DNA of 31,049 bases from Bacillota bacterium (GTDB taxonomy: Bacteria > Bacillota > Clostridia > Oscillospirales > Ruminococcaceae). The notes below the pieces were generated by a model, which ran no database searches, was not told where the DNA came from, and was given only the letters and a program-made list of their open reading frames with translations. The translations under genes were made by a program, and so were the position numbers. Location: positions 1-31,049 of the forward strand of contig JAEZCT010000024.1 in NCBI GenBank assembly GCA_023433405.1. Reading direction: 5' to 3'. Positions within the stretch are counted from its first letter, which is position 1. Each line of letters opens with the position of its first letter. Shown one piece after another: positions 30,380 through 31,049 of the stretch.

Positions 30380-30861
30380 AACGTTTTGTCCCTCCCCGCC
30401 GCAGGCTTTGCGGCTTCGTTTTTTTATCTGTTTTCGCCCCTTCCCCGGGGCAGTGGTTATAGTGGGCGCGGTAAGTGTGTGCATTGTACGAGAAGCTGTC
30501 TGCCCGAAAATGAAAAAAGCTTGCGTATATGGGCTAAATGAGTATAATAACAGTGAGACGAAGGATATTAATTGTTGCGTAAACGCCTGTAATTATGATA
30601 CCAGCAGGCGCGGCGACTGTCAAACCTGTTTGCCGCATTGGTTATCCTGCACAATAACATCGGCTTCTATTTGCAGGCCATTAAGGATATTGCCCTTAGC
30701 GGTTCTAAAAATATTATGCTCAATAACAATTATTAAGATATAAATCGCAATATTTCTAATGAAACCTGCGGTACGGCTTGCTATAATAATAGGGGGAGAA
30801 TGGTTACTAATACTAATCACCTTATTAATAGTAAACAAAGATAACAATTCGCGACAAAGCC
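30380..30861. other. Intergenic region before the last repeat
   Basis: No supported gene. A frame from ATG 30759 reads a hydrophobic stretch (LAIIIGGEWLLILITLLIVN) but lacks a ribosome site and runs into the repeat, so it is at best the remnant of a small membrane protein. ATACTAAT at 30807-30814 echoes the palindromic repeat end. Confidence 0.35.
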
Positions 30862-31049
30862 TATGGTTTATTGGAGCATCCAAAAGCCGTTTTATAAACT
30901 TTGTGATTTGGTCGGCTTTTAGAGAATCATCATTAAATTGTTGGAACGTCGGCTCCCGCGCCGACAGGCGGCTTACTTTTCTTGTTCGAGAAAAGTAAGC
31001 AAAAGCGAAGCAGGGACACCCTGCACCCAGCTCAAAGCAAGGGCAAACG
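30862..31049 (+). repeat. Large structured repeat, copy 4 (truncated by window end)
   Basis: It begins TATGGTTTATTGGAGCATCC and follows copy 2 to the window edge, including the GTCGGC/GCCGAC and GCTTACTTTTCT hairpins. Confidence 0.92.

Overview
The window (about 31 kb, GC a little above 50%) looks like a chromosomal segment of a Gram-positive anaerobe of the class Clostridia, probably of the Oscillospirales/Ruminococcaceae type. The reasons are strong AGGAGG-type ribosome sites, lipoproteins with Ser-rich linkers, a soj-spo0J-serS cluster with parS sites, a collagen-like Gly-Pro-Thr surface/exosporium protein, and a 62-aa hypothetical of a type I associate with clostridia. The species is not determined. 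The ParAB/parS genes suggest that the replication origin is near.

Layout: 1-3.9 kb holds the 3' part of a collagen-like repeat protein, a GNAT acetyltransferase with an acidic tail and a lipoprotein. 3.9-7.4 kb holds two parS sites, parA, parB and serS. 7.7-12.2 kb holds a peptidase-E-like hydrolase, an acyl-ACP thioesterase, a VOC protein and tex. 12.3-15.9 kb holds a lipoprotein, a convergent CHAP hydrolase, a QueG-like Fe-S protein and an amidohydrolase. 16.3-20.9 kb is a four-gene Gld-type ABC-2 exporter operon (ATPase, permease, GldG-like, DUF4340). 21.1-24.5 kb is a methionine importer locus, metN-metI-metQ, preceded by a Met/Cys-rich 36-codon leader ORF and an intrinsic terminator. 24.8-30.4 kb holds an ATP-grasp gene, a GH1 beta-glucosidase with two LacI-like operators, a divergent XRE regulator/small-protein pair and an AraC regulator.

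Two families of non-coding mobile repeats are scattered between the genes. One is a roughly 101-bp full-length imperfect palindrome (ends ATACTAAT/ATTAGTAT) with near-complete copies at 5993, 21437 and 26684 and divergent relatives elsewhere. Its arms show paired, compensatory substitutions between copies. The other is a 360-445 bp element with terminal inverted repeats and several internal hairpins, at 14581, 22403 (inverted), 25951 and 30862 (cut by the window end). Two copies carry a 98-bp double-hairpin cassette between CCTTCGGC direct repeats, and one copy lacks it exactly. One large element separates metN from metI, and a small one lies between the leader/terminator and metN.

The most interesting candidate system is upstream of metNIQ. 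A complete small transcription unit (TTGTAA-17-TATTAT promoter, GGAGGT ribosome site, 36-codon ORF with 9 Met and 3 Cys, then a strong terminator) sits where a clostridium would usually carry an S-box riboswitch or Met T-box, and I see neither. I infer ribosome-mediated transcription attenuation sensing methionine, possibly also cysteine. A second short ORF then runs through the 101-bp palindrome and stops at TAATG on the metN start, which suggests translational coupling. All function calls come from reading motifs; no database search was possible.
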